Positions 1 to 7,957 of a stretch of 22,487 nucleotides of DNA are shown in pieces. Within the stretch, counting starts at the first letter, position 1; every line of letters begins with the position of its first letter. The stretch is from positions 1 to 22,487 of the forward strand of contig JAVXQD010000033.1 of NCBI GenBank assembly GCA_036644375.1. Reading direction: 5' to 3'. The notes under the pieces are model-generated. The model was given only the letters and a program-made list of their open reading frames with translations. It was not told the DNA's origin and searched no databases. The position numbers were made by a program, and so were the translations under genes. Source of the DNA: CALWZE01 sp036644375 (GTDB taxonomy: Bacteria; Bacillota; Clostridia; Oscillospirales; Ruminococcaceae).

Positions 1-4
1 CCCC

Positions 5-772
5 CTATACTTTTTTGTATCTCGACCCGAGATACGCTTTGATTACATTTGCATCGTCCTGAATTTCACTCGGAGTGCCCTCGGCGATTTTTACTCCGAA
101 GGACAGTACTGTTATGCAGTGGCACAGATTCATTACAACATCCATATTGTGTTCCACCAAAAACAGCTTAACACCGCCTGCAAAAATTTTTTCAAGCATG
201 TGCATGAGCACCATACGCTCGGTTGGATTTAATCCGGCAGCGGGTTCATCCAGTAAGAGCAGCTTTGGACTGCACATCATTGCGCGTGCAAGCTCTAACA
301 TTTTCTGCTGACCATATGGTAAATTACTGACATTTTCTTTTCTCACGTTGTACAGACCAACATAATTCAGCGCTTCATCAGCGCGTTCCTCAAGCAGCTG
401 TTCCTCGTGTCTTCGGCCGTTGAGCAAACTTTTAATCATACTCATATTTGTAAATGAATGCCCGCCAACCATTGTGTTTTCCAACACTGAAAGTGAGTTA
501 AACAGCTTGATGTTTTGGAAGGTGCGAACAATCCCCATACGAGCAATCTCGTCAGTCGTTTTGCCATTAATATCTTCGCCGTTGTAAATTAGTTTACCGC
601 TATCAGATGTAAGTACACCGCTAATCATATTAATAGTTGTAGTTTTGCCGGAGCCATTAGGACCGATAAGAGCGTGTATCTTATTATCGGTTATGCCCAT
701 ATCAAAATTATTAACAGCGGTAAGACCGCCGAATTTTTTGGTGAGTCCTTCAATTTTAAGTATATCAGCCAT
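5..772 (-). CDS. livG: Branched-chain amino acid-type ABC transporter, ATP-binding subunit (LivG-like)
   Basis: This 255-residue protein is a cytoplasmic ABC ATPase that would power uptake through the LivH/LivM pore. Visible motifs are Walker A GPNGSGKT at about residues 37-44, a signature-like segment LPYGQQKMLELARA from about 151, Walker B LLLLDEP at about 171-177, and the switch histidine in LVEHNMD near 208. The C-terminal GTPSEI...VIKAYLG tail is typical of LivG rather than LivF. The start ATG overlaps the livM stop by one base (TAATG), indicating translational coupling. Its stop codon is followed on the minus strand by a G-run that could serve as the ribosome binding site of the next gene, probably livF, outside the window. 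Substrate specificity is not set by this subunit, and the neighbouring catabolic genes argue against assuming leucine. Confidence 0.95.
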   Translation of the reverse strand: MADILKIEGLTKKFGGLTAVNNFDMGITDNKIHALIGPNGSGKTTTINMISGVLTSDSGKLIYNGEDINGKTTDEIARMGIVRTFQNIKLFNSLSVLENTMVGGHSFTNMSMIKSLLNGRRHEEQLLEERADEALNYVGLYNVRKENVSNLPYGQQKMLELARAMMCSPKLLLLDEPAAGLNPTERMVLMHMLEKIFAGGVKLFLVEHNMDVVMNLCHCITVLSFGVKIAEGTPSEIQDDANVIKAYLGSRYKKV

Positions 773-1737
773 TAATGCTCACCTCCCTTTTTAATTGCTG
801 AAGCGAGCTTTTTCCAGCCGGACTTCGCCAATGATATTAGCCCATTTGGCAAAACAACAGAGAATATTAAAATGATAATACTGAAAATAATCCAGTAATA
901 GCTATCCAAAAATCGCAGCATTTCAGGTAACATATTTACAATAATCGCGCCAAGTATATTTCCGCCGGTTGAACCGATGCCGCCGATCATTAGCATCATA
1001 AGATAACGAATAGTGGTATCGATGCTAAAATCAGTGGGTGAAATATAGCCGATAAGATGACCGTACATAGCACCGCCGATACAACCGTAAATGCAGCATA
1101 GTGTAAAAGCAAATACCTTAATGTTGGCAAGCTTTACGCCGCAAGCTTCCATCGCAAGATCATTATCCTTTATTGCTTTTATTGCTCTGCCCCATTTTGA
1201 GTTGATAATGCGCAATGCGATAGCAAGCAATAAAGCAGTCATACCTAACAATAAGTAATAAAATGGACGCGGCCCTTTGATGGCAAACCCAAACAAATTG
1301 AAGCCCGGAATGCTACGAACACCGGTAGGCCCACCGGTAAGATTTACTAAATTATTAATGACAATTCTTATAATTTCACTAAACCCTAAAGTAGTAAGTG
1401 CTAAATATATACCTTTAATTCGAAGGCTGGGATATCCGAGTCCCACACCCAACAGGCAACCCATCAAAATAACGAACACAAGAGCTATCCACGGTGACAT
1501 ATTTGCCTTTGTACACAGTAATGCCGATGTATACGCCCCCATTGCCATTATGCCTGCGGTGCCCAGATTCATTTGACCCATTAAGCCAGTGATAAAGTTC
1601 AGTCCAATAAGCACAATAATGCTTATTAAGGTTTGATCAAATAAAATGACATGATATGAATTTGTAAAAACAAGGGGTAACGCTATAAGCGCAGCAGCAC
1701 ATATAGCAAAAAGAACAACGCGAGATTTTTTTTTCAT
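772..1737 (-). CDS. livM: Branched-chain amino acid-type ABC transporter permease (LivM-like)
   Basis: A 321-residue polytopic permease of the LivM family. It begins with a basic MKKKSR and a hydrophobic helix, then carries the family region GLNFITGLMGQMNLGTAGIM and the cytoplasmic coupling segment around WGRAIKAIKDNDLAMEACGV, which contacts the ATPase subunit. I place the start at the ATG at 1737 because AGGGAG lies 7 bases upstream. An alternative ATG at 1764 overlaps the livH stop as ATGA and has its own AGAGGG upstream; it would add nine residues and is also credible. A longer open frame reaching 2034 lies inside livH and is not the real N-terminus. It is cotranscribed with livH, livG and the binding-protein gene. 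Confidence 0.93.
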   Translation of the reverse strand: MKKKSRVVLFAICAAALIALPLVFTNSYHVILFDQTLISIIVLIGLNFITGLMGQMNLGTAGIMAMGAYTSALLCTKANMSPWIALVFVILMGCLLGVGLGYPSLRIKGIYLALTTLGFSEIIRIVINNLVNLTGGPTGVRSIPGFNLFGFAIKGPRPFYYLLLGMTALLLAIALRIINSKWGRAIKAIKDNDLAMEACGVKLANIKVFAFTLCCIYGCIGGAMYGHLIGYISPTDFSIDTTIRYLMMLMIGGIGSTGGNILGAIIVNMLPEMLRFLDSYYWIIFSIIILIFSVVLPNGLISLAKSGWKKLASAIKKGGEH

Positions 1738-1760
1738 TTGTATCTCCCTCTTTTCCTGCG

Positions 1761-2633
1761 TCATTTGACTGCCCTCTTGTTCATAATTCCCGTTGGTTTT
1801 ACCAATAAAAATCCTATGAGCAATACAAAGGCCACTACATCTCGGTAAACCGTGGGACCAACTCCCGAATACAGGCTTTCTACAATTCCGATTAACAAAC
1901 CGCCAACAATTGCGCCCGGTATGGAACCAAATCCGCCGACGACACCTGCGGAAAATCCTTTTAATCCTATCATTGTTGCCATACTCAGGCTTACATTGAA
2001 TACCGGAATGATAAGGATTCCGACAATGCAGCAAATAATTGAGCTAAGGGCAATGGTAAGCATTATATTAAGATTTACGTTTATACCCATAAGCGAAGCT
2101 GCAGTCTTATCTTGCGCCACACAACGCATTGCTTTGCCTATGTTTGTGCGCTTAAACATTAATTCAATAAGCACAAGAATTACTACGGTGGTAATAATTG
2201 TAATAATTGATACGCGGGAAATAGCCACTTCACCTATATGATACGAGCCTTTAATGAAACTCGGAAGGCTAAAAGGCGCCGGACCCCATACAATGCGTCC
2301 GGTTTCACCCAGGATTTTTGCTAACATAATAGTTCCCATAACTGCATAAATATTTGAGTTTAATCGGCTCAGCGGATTGAAGATGCCCACCGCAGCGAAA
2401 CTACCAAACAGTGCCATTGCCGCAAGTGCCATTACGATGGCGAGCACAATGGGCAGATTTAATTTTAAAACCATAGTTCCCGCAAATATATATGCTCCAA
2501 GCATAATGAACTTGTCGTGTCCGAAGTTCACAAGTCCGCTTGCGTTCCAAATTAAAGTGTATTCTATCGCAACCAGACAATAGATACAGCCCATACCAAC
2601 ACCGCCGACTAACAACTGTAGAAAAGACGTCAT
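1761..2633 (-). CDS. livH: Branched-chain amino acid-type ABC transporter permease (LivH-like)
   Basis: A 290-residue polytopic membrane protein with LivH features: an N-terminal helix LLVGGVGMGCIYCLVAIEYTLIW, the NFGHDKFIMLGAY segment, the coupling region GKAMRCVAQDKTAASLMGINV, and the glycine-rich GLKGFSAGVVGGFGSIPGAIVGG stretch. It pairs with LivM to form the transmembrane pore. AAAGGAA sits about 10 bases before the ATG. The gene is separated from the upstream binding-protein gene by 177 bases that hold two inverted repeats, so its expression may be lower than that of the binding protein. The downstream livM overlaps or abuts it. Confidence 0.94.
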   Translation of the reverse strand: MTSFLQLLVGGVGMGCIYCLVAIEYTLIWNASGLVNFGHDKFIMLGAYIFAGTMVLKLNLPIVLAIVMALAAMALFGSFAAVGIFNPLSRLNSNIYAVMGTIMLAKILGETGRIVWGPAPFSLPSFIKGSYHIGEVAISRVSIITIITTVVILVLIELMFKRTNIGKAMRCVAQDKTAASLMGINVNLNIMLTIALSSIICCIVGILIIPVFNVSLSMATMIGLKGFSAGVVGGFGSIPGAIVGGLLIGIVESLYSGVGPTVYRDVVAFVLLIGFLLVKPTGIMNKRAVK

Positions 2634-2678
2634 AATGGTTTATTCCTTTCAAGAAAATATGCGGAAAAGCATTGCAAT

Positions 2679-2700
2679 CCATAAAAATGCTTTTTTATGG
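2679..2700 (-). repeat. AT-rich inverted repeat ahead of livH
   Basis: CCATAAAA and TTTTATGG face each other across a short A/T-rich loop, about 46 bases upstream of the livH start. It could form a weak hairpin in the livK-livH intergenic RNA, for example as a 3' end stabiliser. No function is demonstrated by the sequence. Confidence 0.4.
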
Positions 2701-2736
2701 AAGATATTGCGTGTTTATCTAAATGAAGAAAAGCTT

Positions 2737-2766
2737 GCGGTGGGCAGCCGTCCAGTTACCCACCGC
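2737..2766 (-). terminator. GC-rich hairpin between binding-protein gene and livH, possible partial terminator
   Basis: GCGGTGGG and CCCACCGC are perfect 8-base arms around a 14-base loop, 44 bases after the binding-protein stop. On the minus strand the stem is followed by AAGCTTTTCTTC, a weak U-tract. Hairpins in this position commonly let a binding-protein gene be expressed above its permease genes, by partial termination or by blocking 3' decay. That role is inferred here. Confidence 0.5.
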
Positions 2767-2810
2767 ATAGTTCTGCACTTGCTTTTTTAAGTAGCTGATT
2801 ACTAAATCTT

Positions 2811-3983
2811 TTACTCGTAGACTGTGGTGGAATATACGGGCTTATTGTCTACGATTTCGGCAACAACAGCACTGTGCACAAGCTCACCATTCTCATTTGA
2901 GTATAGATTACCGTAAATACTCGGCAAATCTTTGGTTTCGAGCAGTGCCTGCTGAACTTTTTCTCGATCGACAGCACCGGCACGTTCGATTGCATCTGCC
3001 AAAATGTAAACTCCGGTATAATATGCGGCTGCAAACAAGTCAGGGTCAACAGAATATTTGGTATTGAAGTTTTTTTGGAATGTTGAAGCGGCAGGGTCCG
3101 GGTTTCCGGAAACAAAATCAGCCACGCTGTAAAAGCCCTTAGTTTCCTCTGCGGTTACCAGGCTTAGGAAAGTAGGAAGTGTGAACGTTACAGGCCCGAC
3201 AACGGGGACATCCAGCCCAAGCTCATTCATCTGGCGGGCAAGTATTGCGGCTTCAGGATCATGAGTGTAAACAATCAAACAGTCTACGCCGGCATCTTTG
3301 CATTTGGTAATGGCGCCGGACATGTCTTTGTCATCGGTGTTGTGTCCCTCTACAATTACAGGAGTAACGCCTTTATCAGCAAGATATTTGACAACGACAT
3401 CTCTGCCGCCTGTGCCATAGTCATCATTATTGAAGATGACGCCTACTTTTGCAGCTTTCAATTCTTCGAGCGCGAATTTCGCTATGATTTGACCAACGAA
3501 CGAATCGGAGCCGCGGATGCGAAAGAAATAAGAATTATCTACCTTTGTAACAAGGTTAGGAGACGATGCACCTGTTAAAAATGGAATTTTTGCGGTTGCC
3601 ATTATCTGCTCAGTTGCCATGGCATTTGCACTGCGGTGGGGGCCGAGAATTGCTACAATATCCTCGTTACTCACCAGTTTATTTACTACGTTTACCGCGA
3701 TATTAGCAGTGTTTTGATCATCCTCTGCAATAATCTTCAAGGATTTGCCAAGTACGCCTCCGGCGGCATTGATTTCCTCAACAGCCATATTGATGCCTTG
3801 CATGGATCGTTCACCATCCAGTGGAGCGGAACCGGTAATAGCAGCAGAGACGCCTATTAGAATTTCTTCGTTTGCAGGCGGAGTGGAGTCCGAGTCATTG
3901 CCAGGAGCAGAGCAACCCACACATAAGTTGCTAACCATGACAAGTGTAAGGAGCAATGCGAGAAACTTGGTTGCTTTCTTCAT
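2811..3983 (-). CDS. livK: ABC transporter substrate-binding lipoprotein, Leu/Ile/Val-binding type (Peripla_BP_6)
   Basis: A 390-residue extracellular solute-binding protein. After a basic MKKATKF and a hydrophobic core comes NLCVGCSAPGNDSDS, a likely lipoprotein cleavage site followed by a flexible linker. The mature part starts ILIGVSAAITGSAPLDGE and continues with GINMAVEEINAAGGV and LVSNEDIVAILGPHRSANA, classic for type I periplasmic-binding folds of the LivJ/LivK family. The start at 3983 has AGAGGT 7 bases upstream; an in-frame ATG at 4016 would place that Shine-Dalgarno within the coding region, so I reject it. The lipobox has Cys at position -3 instead of the usual Leu. It follows the aldolase gene by 102 bases. 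Ligand unknown; a sugar acid or other carboxylate is suggested by the neighbours. Confidence 0.93.
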   Translation of the reverse strand: MKKATKFLALLLTLVMVSNLCVGCSAPGNDSDSTPPANEEILIGVSAAITGSAPLDGERSMQGINMAVEEINAAGGVLGKSLKIIAEDDQNTANIAVNVVNKLVSNEDIVAILGPHRSANAMATEQIMATAKIPFLTGASSPNLVTKVDNSYFFRIRGSDSFVGQIIAKFALEELKAAKVGVIFNNDDYGTGGRDVVVKYLADKGVTPVIVEGHNTDDKDMSGAITKCKDAGVDCLIVYTHDPEAAILARQMNELGLDVPVVGPVTFTLPTFLSLVTAEETKGFYSVADFVSGNPDPAASTFQKNFNTKYSVDPDLFAAAYYTGVYILADAIERAGAVDREKVQQALLETKDLPSIYGNLYSNENGELVHSAVVAEIVDNKPVYSTTVYE

Positions 3984-4085
3984 AAACTTACCTCTTTTCT
4001 TTTTGTGGACAGACATAGATCTGCCTTTTTTCCACGATGAATTATTTTAAGTGCAGGGTATTTATACAGTGCACATCGCGGCCGG

Positions 4086-4973
4086 TTACAAAACATCAAG
4101 CTGTTTTAAGCGCGTCTTAATGGCAGCTTTTTCATCATCTGTTGCAGGTAAAAACGGAGAACGGGGATAGGCTTTAAGGATTCCTCTGATTTCAAGCATC
4201 GCATAGATTGCCATTTGAGTTGATTTTGCAAGATACATAATATCACGAATTTCATTCACTTTGAATTGTGTCTCACGCAACTTATCATACTCTCTGTTCA
4301 TTCCTTCTTTGTACATTTGACGGCAAATTTCAGGAAGTGCATTGCCAAGCCCCGGTATAAATGCCTCACATCCAAGTACACAGGCAGAAAGCCACATTGC
4401 TTCGGTGCCCAGCGCAATATCAAAATTATCATCTTTAAGCGTGCGCATGTAGTTAGCATGTGCCATAATGTCAAACGTAGCATCCTTAATTCCATGTACG
4501 CCTAATTTTTTGAGCCGCTGCAACAATTTCAAATCCATTAAATAACCTTGAAATCCGGGATTGTTGTATACATAAACGGGAAAATCGCCTCCGGTTGCCT
4601 TTAATATTTGGTCGTAAAAAGCACAGATACTGTCAGGGTTGTGCTTATAATAGTATGGACCAACAGCTGAAACGGCCGCTGCACCACTTTCCATGGCATG
4701 TCGTGCGAGCTCTGCAGCACTTTTACTATCAGCGGTACCGACATGAACGACTATCGGTATTTTAAGCCCCGCTTCTTTAATAGTAACTTCGGTGATCTTT
4801 TTGCGCTCCTCCATTGAAAGCAATGCGCCGCTGCCATAAGATCCTGTTATAAACATACCATCAACTTCGTTTTTGAGGTATGCAGTCAGCTTTTTCACAC
4901 CGTCGTAATCTACTTCTCCATTCTCGAAAAACGGAGTAATTACCGGTGGAATAACACCCTTCATCATAAACAT
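4086..4973 (-). CDS. DHDPS/N-acetylneuraminate lyase-family aldolase, probably for a 2-keto-3-deoxy sugar acid
   Basis: A 295-residue class I (Schiff-base) aldolase of the DapA/NanA superfamily. The presumed catalytic lysine is Lys163 in GIKDATFD, and the conserved tyrosine is Tyr136 in VYVYNNPG. The segment AVSAVGPYYYK (about residues 100-110) resembles N-acetylneuraminate lyases and 2-keto-3-deoxygluconate aldolases more than true dihydrodipicolinate synthase. The normally GTTGE/GSTGE pyruvate-carboxylate loop reads GSYGSG (44-49), an unusual version. The start at 4973 has a perfect GGAGG 8 bases upstream; the ATG at 4988 precedes that site and is rejected. It lies 46 bases after a DgoK-like kinase and before an ABC transporter, so a catabolic retro-aldol role yielding pyruvate is more likely than lysine synthesis. 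Exact substrate unknown. Confidence 0.85.
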   Translation of the reverse strand: MFMMKGVIPPVITPFFENGEVDYDGVKKLTAYLKNEVDGMFITGSYGSGALLSMEERKKITEVTIKEAGLKIPIVVHVGTADSKSAAELARHAMESGAAAVSAVGPYYYKHNPDSICAFYDQILKATGGDFPVYVYNNPGFQGYLMDLKLLQRLKKLGVHGIKDATFDIMAHANYMRTLKDDNFDIALGTEAMWLSACVLGCEAFIPGLGNALPEICRQMYKEGMNREYDKLRETQFKVNEIRDIMYLAKSTQMAIYAMLEIRGILKAYPRSPFLPATDDEKAAIKTRLKQLDVL

Positions 4974-5019
4974 ATCCAAATCCTCCATATATAATAAATT
5001 TTTAAAACACTGATAAGTA

Positions 5020-6051
5020 TTAATGCAGATTTTTTTGCAATTCGCGATGACGGTTCACGATTGAAACAGCCCCGTGTACAGTTAGCTCACTAAGTTTTTC
5101 TTTATCTGAAACGCTTATTACTTTAATTTCAGAACCATACTTTTGTTTCAACAAATAGGAGTAGAGCTTGCAGCGGGATTCATGTCCAAATAAAACAAAG
5201 GTTTTTGCAGTATGTCCCTGCCGTTCGAATTCCGATATAATTTTCATATCATCGACAGCTATACCGGTATTTAGAAATAGATTTCGCTCGTTATAATCGG
5301 TGTTTAAAAGCACTTGCATAAAGCGCGGAATCATCATACATCTATCAAGCCCAACTTCGTTTACGACCTCGGTAGCAATAGCGACGACTTCTTCAAAGCT
5401 ATAACCGCCACTTTGCTCGACGTTGTTCTCAATAAGGCTTTTGCCTATCATGGTTTCCTTAAGAATAGCTTCATATAACTGTCCACTGATGGTGGTGAGG
5501 CTTGCCACAATTTTACCGTTGTTGTCAGCGTGAATTATTTTGGTGTGACTGCTTAATACGATAATATTAACGGACTCGGTAATTGCAAGATCTTCAAGTA
5601 TACCAATTACCTGCGTCTCCTCACCTCTCATGAAATCAACATTGCGAATGTCACGCAACGTTGCATTATCTCCATAATTGTTGCGGATACCACGAATAAA
5701 TAGAATGGGGAGATCAATAGGAAGTATCTTGCCGCCCGGAACTGATTCAATGCCTTTAGCAAGCTCGTCCAGCCCAACAGGTGCTACTAAATGAGGTATT
5801 TCTATCAGTCCGATTTCAGAAGTTATCATGCCGGAAGCAATAGCAAACTCTAAGTCTTTCAGAGAGATTTTTGCATTTTCGACTGCTTCCACAATTGCTT
5901 CACAAACACCTGCGCGCAGAGCATCTTTAGATCCTGTCATTGAAGTGTTGCGCACCCCAACTTTTCTTGATCCCTGGGCAATAATTTTATTATTTCCATC
6001 CAATATGTATACACGAGTATTAGTAGTTCCACAGTCAATAATTGCAAACAT
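5020..6051 (-). CDS. 2-dehydro-3-deoxygalactonokinase-family sugar acid kinase (DgoK-like)
   Basis: A 343-residue protein with the DGOK family pattern. The phosphate-binding start is IDCGTTNTRVYIL (from residue 5), followed by GVRNTSMTGS, and the highly typical FMRGEETQVIG lies at about 140-150. The family phosphorylates 2-dehydro-3-deoxygalactonate with ATP in the cytoplasm. The start overlaps the stop of the upstream dehydrogenase by one base (TAATG), with GGTGGG upstream, so the two are translationally coupled. It is slightly longer than the common 290-330 residues. Paired with an aldolase of the lyase/KDG type rather than a KDPGal aldolase of the EDA fold, the exact step order is uncertain. 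The substrate may be a related keto-deoxy acid. Confidence 0.82.
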   Translation of the reverse strand: MFAIIDCGTTNTRVYILDGNNKIIAQGSRKVGVRNTSMTGSKDALRAGVCEAIVEAVENAKISLKDLEFAIASGMITSEIGLIEIPHLVAPVGLDELAKGIESVPGGKILPIDLPILFIRGIRNNYGDNATLRDIRNVDFMRGEETQVIGILEDLAITESVNIIVLSSHTKIIHADNNGKIVASLTTISGQLYEAILKETMIGKSLIENNVEQSGGYSFEEVVAIATEVVNEVGLDRCMMIPRFMQVLLNTDYNERNLFLNTGIAVDDMKIISEFERQGHTAKTFVLFGHESRCKLYSYLLKQKYGSEIKVISVSDKEKLSELTVHGAVSIVNRHRELQKNLH

Positions 6052-7028
6052 TATATCCCACCCACTACAGCTTTATTTACGAGATTAACAGGAGACTCTC
6101 CACGAATGACACGCAGAATTTCTTCTGCCAACTTGGTTTTAAGTGTATCGATAGATTCCTCGGTATACCACGCTAAATGAGGAGTGATAATTACATTATC
6201 GAGATTCAGAAGGGGACTATCACAGGAAATCGGTTCTTTTTCCGTAACGTCCACTGCAGCTGCACTTATTTTTCCGGTAGCACAAGCTTCGGCGAGATCT
6301 GCTTCATTTACCACGGCGCCCCGGGCAGTATTTACCAAAATAGCAGTAGGTTTCATCTTGTTGAATACATTTTTATTGAACATTCCATGAGTTTCATTGG
6401 TTAGAGGGCAATGGATAGAGATATAATCACTGGTGCGGATGAGATAATCAAAGTCTACCAATTTTACACCTGCGGCATCAGCGGCCAACTTGTTTGCATA
6501 AGGGTCATAGGCTATAATGTTCAAATCAAATCCGCCCATTTTTTTTGCAACTGCGCAGGGTATGCGACCTAAACCAATCAACCCAAGGGTGGTACCTTTT
6601 GTTCGATGCAAAGGCTTTACCAAAGAATAGTCCCATTTGCTATTATGAACATCATGTATTGTTTGAGGTAATTTACGGATAGCAGCAAGTAACAGAGCTA
6701 CGGCATGTGTAGAAACCTCATCTATTCCATAATCCGGTACATTTGCCACATAAATTCCTTTTTCAGTCGCCGCTTCGAGGTCAATGTTGTCAACACCTAT
6801 GGCATAGCGTATAATCATTTTGCAATTCGTAAGACTGTTAATTACTTTACGAGTAATAGAAGAATACTGTACCACTAAAATGTCACAATCAGAAGCAACA
6901 GAAATAACGTCATCTTCCGAGCGAAATTGATAATCAAAAAGCTGTATATCGGGATGATTCAAAATTTCTCTCTCGATATCAAGATTTTGGTAGGTGTAGT
7001 CGGTAAAAACTACTTTAAATTTTTTCAT
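6051..7028 (-). CDS. D-2-hydroxyacid dehydrogenase (NAD-dependent, SerA-like)
   Basis: A 325-residue oxidoreductase of the D-isomer-specific 2-hydroxyacid dehydrogenase family. Expected catalytic residues are present: Arg236 in VNTARGAVV, Glu265 in DVTEKEP, and His284 in ITPHLAWYTEE. The nucleotide-binding motif reads GLGRIP (152-157), so the third glycine of GxGxxG is proline. The IRYAIGVDNID and NVPDYGIDEVSTHAV segments are typical of the substrate domain. The ATG at 7028 has AAGGAA 8 bases upstream; the open frame reaching 7145 runs into the iclR terminator and is not coding. There is no C-terminal ACT domain, so it is not a full serine-biosynthesis SerA. It probably interconverts a keto and hydroxy acid in the same pathway as the kinase and aldolase. 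Confidence 0.88.
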   Translation of the reverse strand: MKKFKVVFTDYTYQNLDIEREILNHPDIQLFDYQFRSEDDVISVASDCDILVVQYSSITRKVINSLTNCKMIIRYAIGVDNIDLEAATEKGIYVANVPDYGIDEVSTHAVALLLAAIRKLPQTIHDVHNSKWDYSLVKPLHRTKGTTLGLIGLGRIPCAVAKKMGGFDLNIIAYDPYANKLAADAAGVKLVDFDYLIRTSDYISIHCPLTNETHGMFNKNVFNKMKPTAILVNTARGAVVNEADLAEACATGKISAAAVDVTEKEPISCDSPLLNLDNVIITPHLAWYTEESIDTLKTKLAEEILRVIRGESPVNLVNKAVVGGI

Positions 7029-7080
7029 AGCACAATTCCTTTTATTTATAATTTTTTTTGGCAATGGATTTTTAGCTGTA

Positions 7081-7109
7081 AGTTTCGATAGTCGAAACTC
7101 GGTTTCATT
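7081..7109. promoter_or_regulatory. Probable IclR-family operator upstream of the dehydrogenase operon (overlapping palindromes)
   Basis: Two palindromes overlap here. AGTTTCGA-TAG-TCGAAACT (7081-7099) is perfect with 8-base arms. GAAAC-TCG-GTTTC (7094-7106) overlaps it and shares the 11-base core AAACTCGGTTT with the palindrome in front of iclR; over 19 positions the two sites match at 14. The site lies 53 to 81 bases before the dehydrogenase start and downstream of the iclR terminator, a suitable position for controlling a separate operon promoter. I could not identify convincing -35/-10 boxes there. Binding by the adjacent IclR protein is inferred. Confidence 0.65.
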
Positions 7110-7114
7110 CACTA

Positions 7115-7149
7115 AGCAAAAATACAATCTTGCGCATCTACGCAAGATT
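7115..7149 (-). terminator. Rho-independent terminator of iclR
   Basis: AATCTTGCG and CGCAAGATT form a perfect 9-base stem with a 6-base loop immediately after the iclR stop. On the minus strand it is followed by GTATTTTTGC. It separates iclR from the dehydrogenase operon, implying a separate promoter for that operon. Confidence 0.75.
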
Positions 7150-7157
7150 TGTGTTTT

Positions 7158-7943
7158 TTAAGTATAGTATCCCAACTCCAAAGAAATATCCAATGCAGCG
7201 CGTTGCGTTCTTTCTTTAAGCAAATCGAAGTCACAGCGAGAAACAACTTCTCGAATTCCGCCAACGCTAATACCTGCAACCATGTGCTGAGTATGATCAT
7301 AAATTGGATAGCAAATACTTACTACGCTCTCATCATGTTCTCCATTATTAATGGTAAAATCTTTCTCACGAATGGCATCAATACGTTTTATTATCTTATC
7401 AATATCAGTTTCAGTAGTACTTGTATAGCTTATTAGGTTGCATTTTGAAAGATAATCATGAACAAATTCAGGCGATTCATGCGCAAGAAATAATAATCCT
7501 ATGCCGGTACAATAGGTTGGCAAAATGCCACCGATTTTAGATGCGAGACGTATGCTGCAGGCTTTATCTACCGGAAATACCTTTGCTAAAACGATGACAT
7601 TTCCACTTTCAAATATTCCCAGATGTACAGCAAATCCTGTTTTATCTGCAAGTTCGCGGAGAATAGGCTCAGAAACTTTTGGTAGACTCAGTGAATCGAG
7701 GGATGAAAGACCCACTTGCATGGCAGCGACACCCAAACGATATTTTTTGCTTTCGGGTGATTGCTTTAGGAAGCCGGCATCTTTTAATGTAGAAACCATT
7801 CGCAATGCAGTGCTTTTATGTACACCTGATTGGTTGCTGATGTCCATAAGAGTTAAACCATCATTGGATGGGACGAACAGCTTTAATATTTTCAGCGCAC
7901 GTTGGACGCTGCTGATGGTGTAATCGTTAGTACTGTCAGACAA
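7158..7943 (-). CDS. IclR-family transcriptional regulator
   Basis: A 261-residue regulator. Residues about 8-75 hold the winged helix-turn-helix (SSVQRALKILKLF, LTLMDISNQSGVHKSTALRMVSTL). The remainder is the IclR effector domain, with KTGFAVHLGIFESGNVIVLAKV, a CSIRLASKIGGILPTYCTGIG stretch and the C-terminal VAGISVGGIREVV. The start codon is TTG at 7943, supported by GGAGG 7 bases upstream. It has its own sigma-A promoter and a perfect palindrome between the promoter and ribosome binding site, pointing to autorepression. IclR proteins commonly respond to small carboxylates such as KDG, fitting the DgoK-like kinase and aldolase encoded next. The ligand is inferred, not shown. Confidence 0.93.
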   Translation of the reverse strand: MSDSTNDYTISSVQRALKILKLFVPSNDGLTLMDISNQSGVHKSTALRMVSTLKDAGFLKQSPESKKYRLGVAAMQVGLSSLDSLSLPKVSEPILRELADKTGFAVHLGIFESGNVIVLAKVFPVDKACSIRLASKIGGILPTYCTGIGLLFLAHESPEFVHDYLSKCNLISYTSTTETDIDKIIKRIDAIREKDFTINNGEHDESVVSICYPIYDHTQHMVAGISVGGIREVVSRCDFDLLKERTQRAALDISLELGYYT

Positions 7944-7957
7944 CTTACCACCTCCAA

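Noticed and set aside
1738..2034. N-terminal extension of livM to 2034
   Set aside because: It overlaps conserved livH sequence in another frame; a good ribosome binding site supports the start at 1737 (or 1764).
4017..4085. Separate promoter for the binding-protein gene (TTGTAA ... TATAAA)
   Set aside because: The spacer is 19 bases and the -35 box overlaps the preceding stop codon; too weak to list as a feature.
7029..7145. N-terminal extension of the hydroxyacid dehydrogenase to 7145
   Set aside because: It would translate through the operator and the iclR terminator, while a well-placed AAGGAA supports 7028.
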